NCBI GenBank assembly: GCA_910584715.1 | Contig: CAJUAN010000061.1 | Coordinates: 1-6,012 of the forward strand | Source: an uncultured Oscillospiraceae bacterium | Lineage (GTDB): Bacteria > Bacillota > Clostridia > Oscillospirales > Ruminococcaceae | Length of the DNA stretch: 6,012 bases | Direction: 5' to 3' | Part shown: positions 5,241 through 6,012 of the stretch, piece by piece | How positions within the stretch are numbered: the first letter of the stretch is position 1 | Layout: every line of letters starts with the position of its first letter | Made by a program: the position numbers and the translations under genes | Notes under the pieces: model-generated | The model's input: only the letters and a program-made list of their open reading frames with translations | Database searches by the model: none | What the model was told of the DNA's origin: nothing

Positions 5241-5451
5241 CCGTCCGTCGCCCATTCCGCTCCAGTTCTGCTGTGTCAATAACTTCGCCCATTTCCGCTT
5301 TTTCCGCAAAGCTGCTGGACAGGTGATAGGTCACTCCGTCCATTTCCACATCAAGCCCCAGGTTCAAAAACACGCCCCGGCACCCGCCGTATTCAAAGCC
5401 GGGGAGTTCCCCCGCCACTGTGATTTCTACTGGCCGTTTTTCTGTTTTCAT
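5236..5451 (-). CDS. Hypothetical 71-aa protein, coupled to the upstream AT-hook-like gene
   Basis: The protein is small and mostly acidic: MKTEKRPVEITVAGELPGFE, then a YGGCRGVFLNLGLDVEMDGV centre, a TYHLSSSFAEKAEMG segment and a charged end. There is no signal peptide, membrane segment or recognised motif. The pattern of alternating hydrophobic residues suggests a compact beta-rich domain. The ATG at 5451 is chosen over the longer reading to 5505 because GGGAGG precedes it and it overlaps the stop of the upstream gene as ATGA, the mark of translational coupling. The partner is therefore likely to be needed in the same amounts. I do not recognise the family. Confidence 0.7.
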   Translation of the reverse strand: MKTEKRPVEITVAGELPGFEYGGCRGVFLNLGLDVEMDGVTYHLSSSFAEKAEMGEVIDTAELERNGRRTA

Positions 5452-5912
5452 GTGATACCTCCCATACTCCGCAGAATGTCCACGGTGTTGCCCAGCGCAC
5501 AACAAAGTGCCTCATTGTCTGGATTTTTCATGCTGGACTTCGCCGCCATTCGGATTTCCCGCAGGGCAACCTCCACCTCCCGTGTGGTATACCCGGCTTG
5601 AACGGCGGCGATGGCAAGGTTGGCAAGATAGACGCAATCGGTACGGCTTAGCTTGTCCTGCACCGCCATTCTGCCGAGCTGCTCCAGGATGCCGTCACGG
5701 GATTTTAAGGTGGCGGCTGTTCTGTCCTCCCGCCATAAGACCTCGCTGTTTGGAATTTCGGTAGCCGCTACCGATAACAGGTGGACGCCCTCGTACATAT
5801 ACATCTTGTTCAGCGCCTGCCGCCTGCTGGGGGCGTATTCCTCGGTGATGCGGGCGTCCAGCTTCGGCCTACCCCGCTTGCGTTTGACTTCTTCCGTTTT
5901 GACTTTTTCCAT
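5448..5912 (-). CDS. Hypothetical 154-aa protein with AT-hook-like N-terminus
   Basis: The first 19 residues are strongly basic and contain KRKRGRPKLD (residues 10-19), an AT-hook-like RGRP core that binds the minor groove of AT-rich DNA in proteins where it is proven. The rest looks helical: EEYAPSRRQALNKMYMYEGV (24-43), EVLWREDRTAATLKSRDGIL (57-76), then LEQLGRM...SRTDCVYLANLAIAAVQAGY and EVEVALREIRMAAKSSMKNP. Proteins of this form occur, as I recall, in clostridial ICEs, but no function is known to me. The ATG at 5912 follows GGGAGG (5923-5918) with 5 bases between, and just upstream is the hairpin at 5935-6001. The stop overlaps the next gene. A DNA-binding accessory role is possible but unproven. 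Confidence 0.75.
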   Translation of the reverse strand: MEKVKTEEVKRKRGRPKLDARITEEYAPSRRQALNKMYMYEGVHLLSVAATEIPNSEVLWREDRTAATLKSRDGILEQLGRMAVQDKLSRTDCVYLANLAIAAVQAGYTTREVEVALREIRMAAKSSMKNPDNEALCCALGNTVDILRSMGGIT

Positions 5913-5934
5913 TGTCCGGCCTCCCTTCAAAAAC

Positions 5935-6001
5935 AAAAAAACGCGGATACAATAAGACCGACCCCAGCAAAAACGCTGTGGTTCGGTCTATGTATCTGCG
6001 T
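5935..6001 (-). terminator. Long hairpin terminator or attenuator before the 154-aa gene
   Basis: Two nested stems are visible. Outer arms 5941-5951 and 5991-6001 match at 10 of 11 positions. Inner arms 5955-5968 and 5975-5989 pair with one mismatch and one bulge around a 6-base loop. On the minus strand the hairpin ends in seven Ts, G and five Ts, so it should terminate transcription coming from beyond the right edge. The ribosome binding site of the next gene starts only a few bases later, so it may act as an attenuator of the 154-aa and 71-aa genes. No other promoter for those genes is visible inside the window. Confidence 0.75.
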
Positions 6002-6012
6002 GAAAAATATGT

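Noticed and set aside
1..6012. tRNA, rRNA or CRISPR genes
   Set aside because: No cloverleaf, rRNA-like segment or regular repeat-spacer array was seen on either strand.

Overview
The window looks like a decayed piece of an integrative and conjugative element (ICE) of the Tn1549/CTn type, from a Clostridia-class gut Firmicute (Lachnospiraceae or Oscillospiraceae-like). The reasons are the C-terminal part of an ICE topoisomerase III, a TnpW-like protein, a fragment of a TrbL/VirB6-like mating-pore protein, two large serine recombinases with zinc ribbons, AGGAGG-type ribosome binding sites and medium-to-high GC coding DNA. Family names come from recalled family patterns; no database search was run.

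Layout: positions 1-154 hold the last 26 codons of a plus-strand gene and its terminator. Positions 155-370 are non-coding, with a short motif present three times. Everything that follows is on the minus strand. Reading that strand from 6012 downwards: a long terminator-like hairpin (6001-5935); two translationally coupled genes of unknown function (154 aa with an AT-hook-like motif, then 71 aa); a clear promoter with an operator-like dyad; serine recombinase A (5126-3829), broken by an internal deletion and frameshift; serine recombinase B (3832-2549), which has lost most of its catalytic domain; a 70-codon fragment of a TrbL/VirB6-like gene joined to the tail of another gene (2502-2166); an AT-rich cassette with a GNAT acetyltransferase and a DUF6440-like protein; a hairpin terminator; tnpW; and the C-terminal part of topB (1042-371).

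Almost all mobilisation genes are damaged, each differently: topB and the TrbL-like gene have lost their 5' parts, recombinase A lost its middle and recombinase B lost most of its N-terminal domain. The apparently intact genes are tnpW, DUF6440, GNAT and the two small genes at the right. The region is best read as the collapsed remains of an ICE and one or more nested serine-recombinase elements.

The most interesting new signal is around the GNAT/DUF6440 pair. The AT-rich cassette is bounded by a perfect 13-bp inverted repeat (1316-1328 and 2130-2142) of TG...CA type, with a 7-bp direct repeat just outside. Inside it, both genes carry almost the same ~30-bp leader. This could be a small non-autonomous mobile cassette. 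I did not find a convincing new defence or enzymatic system.
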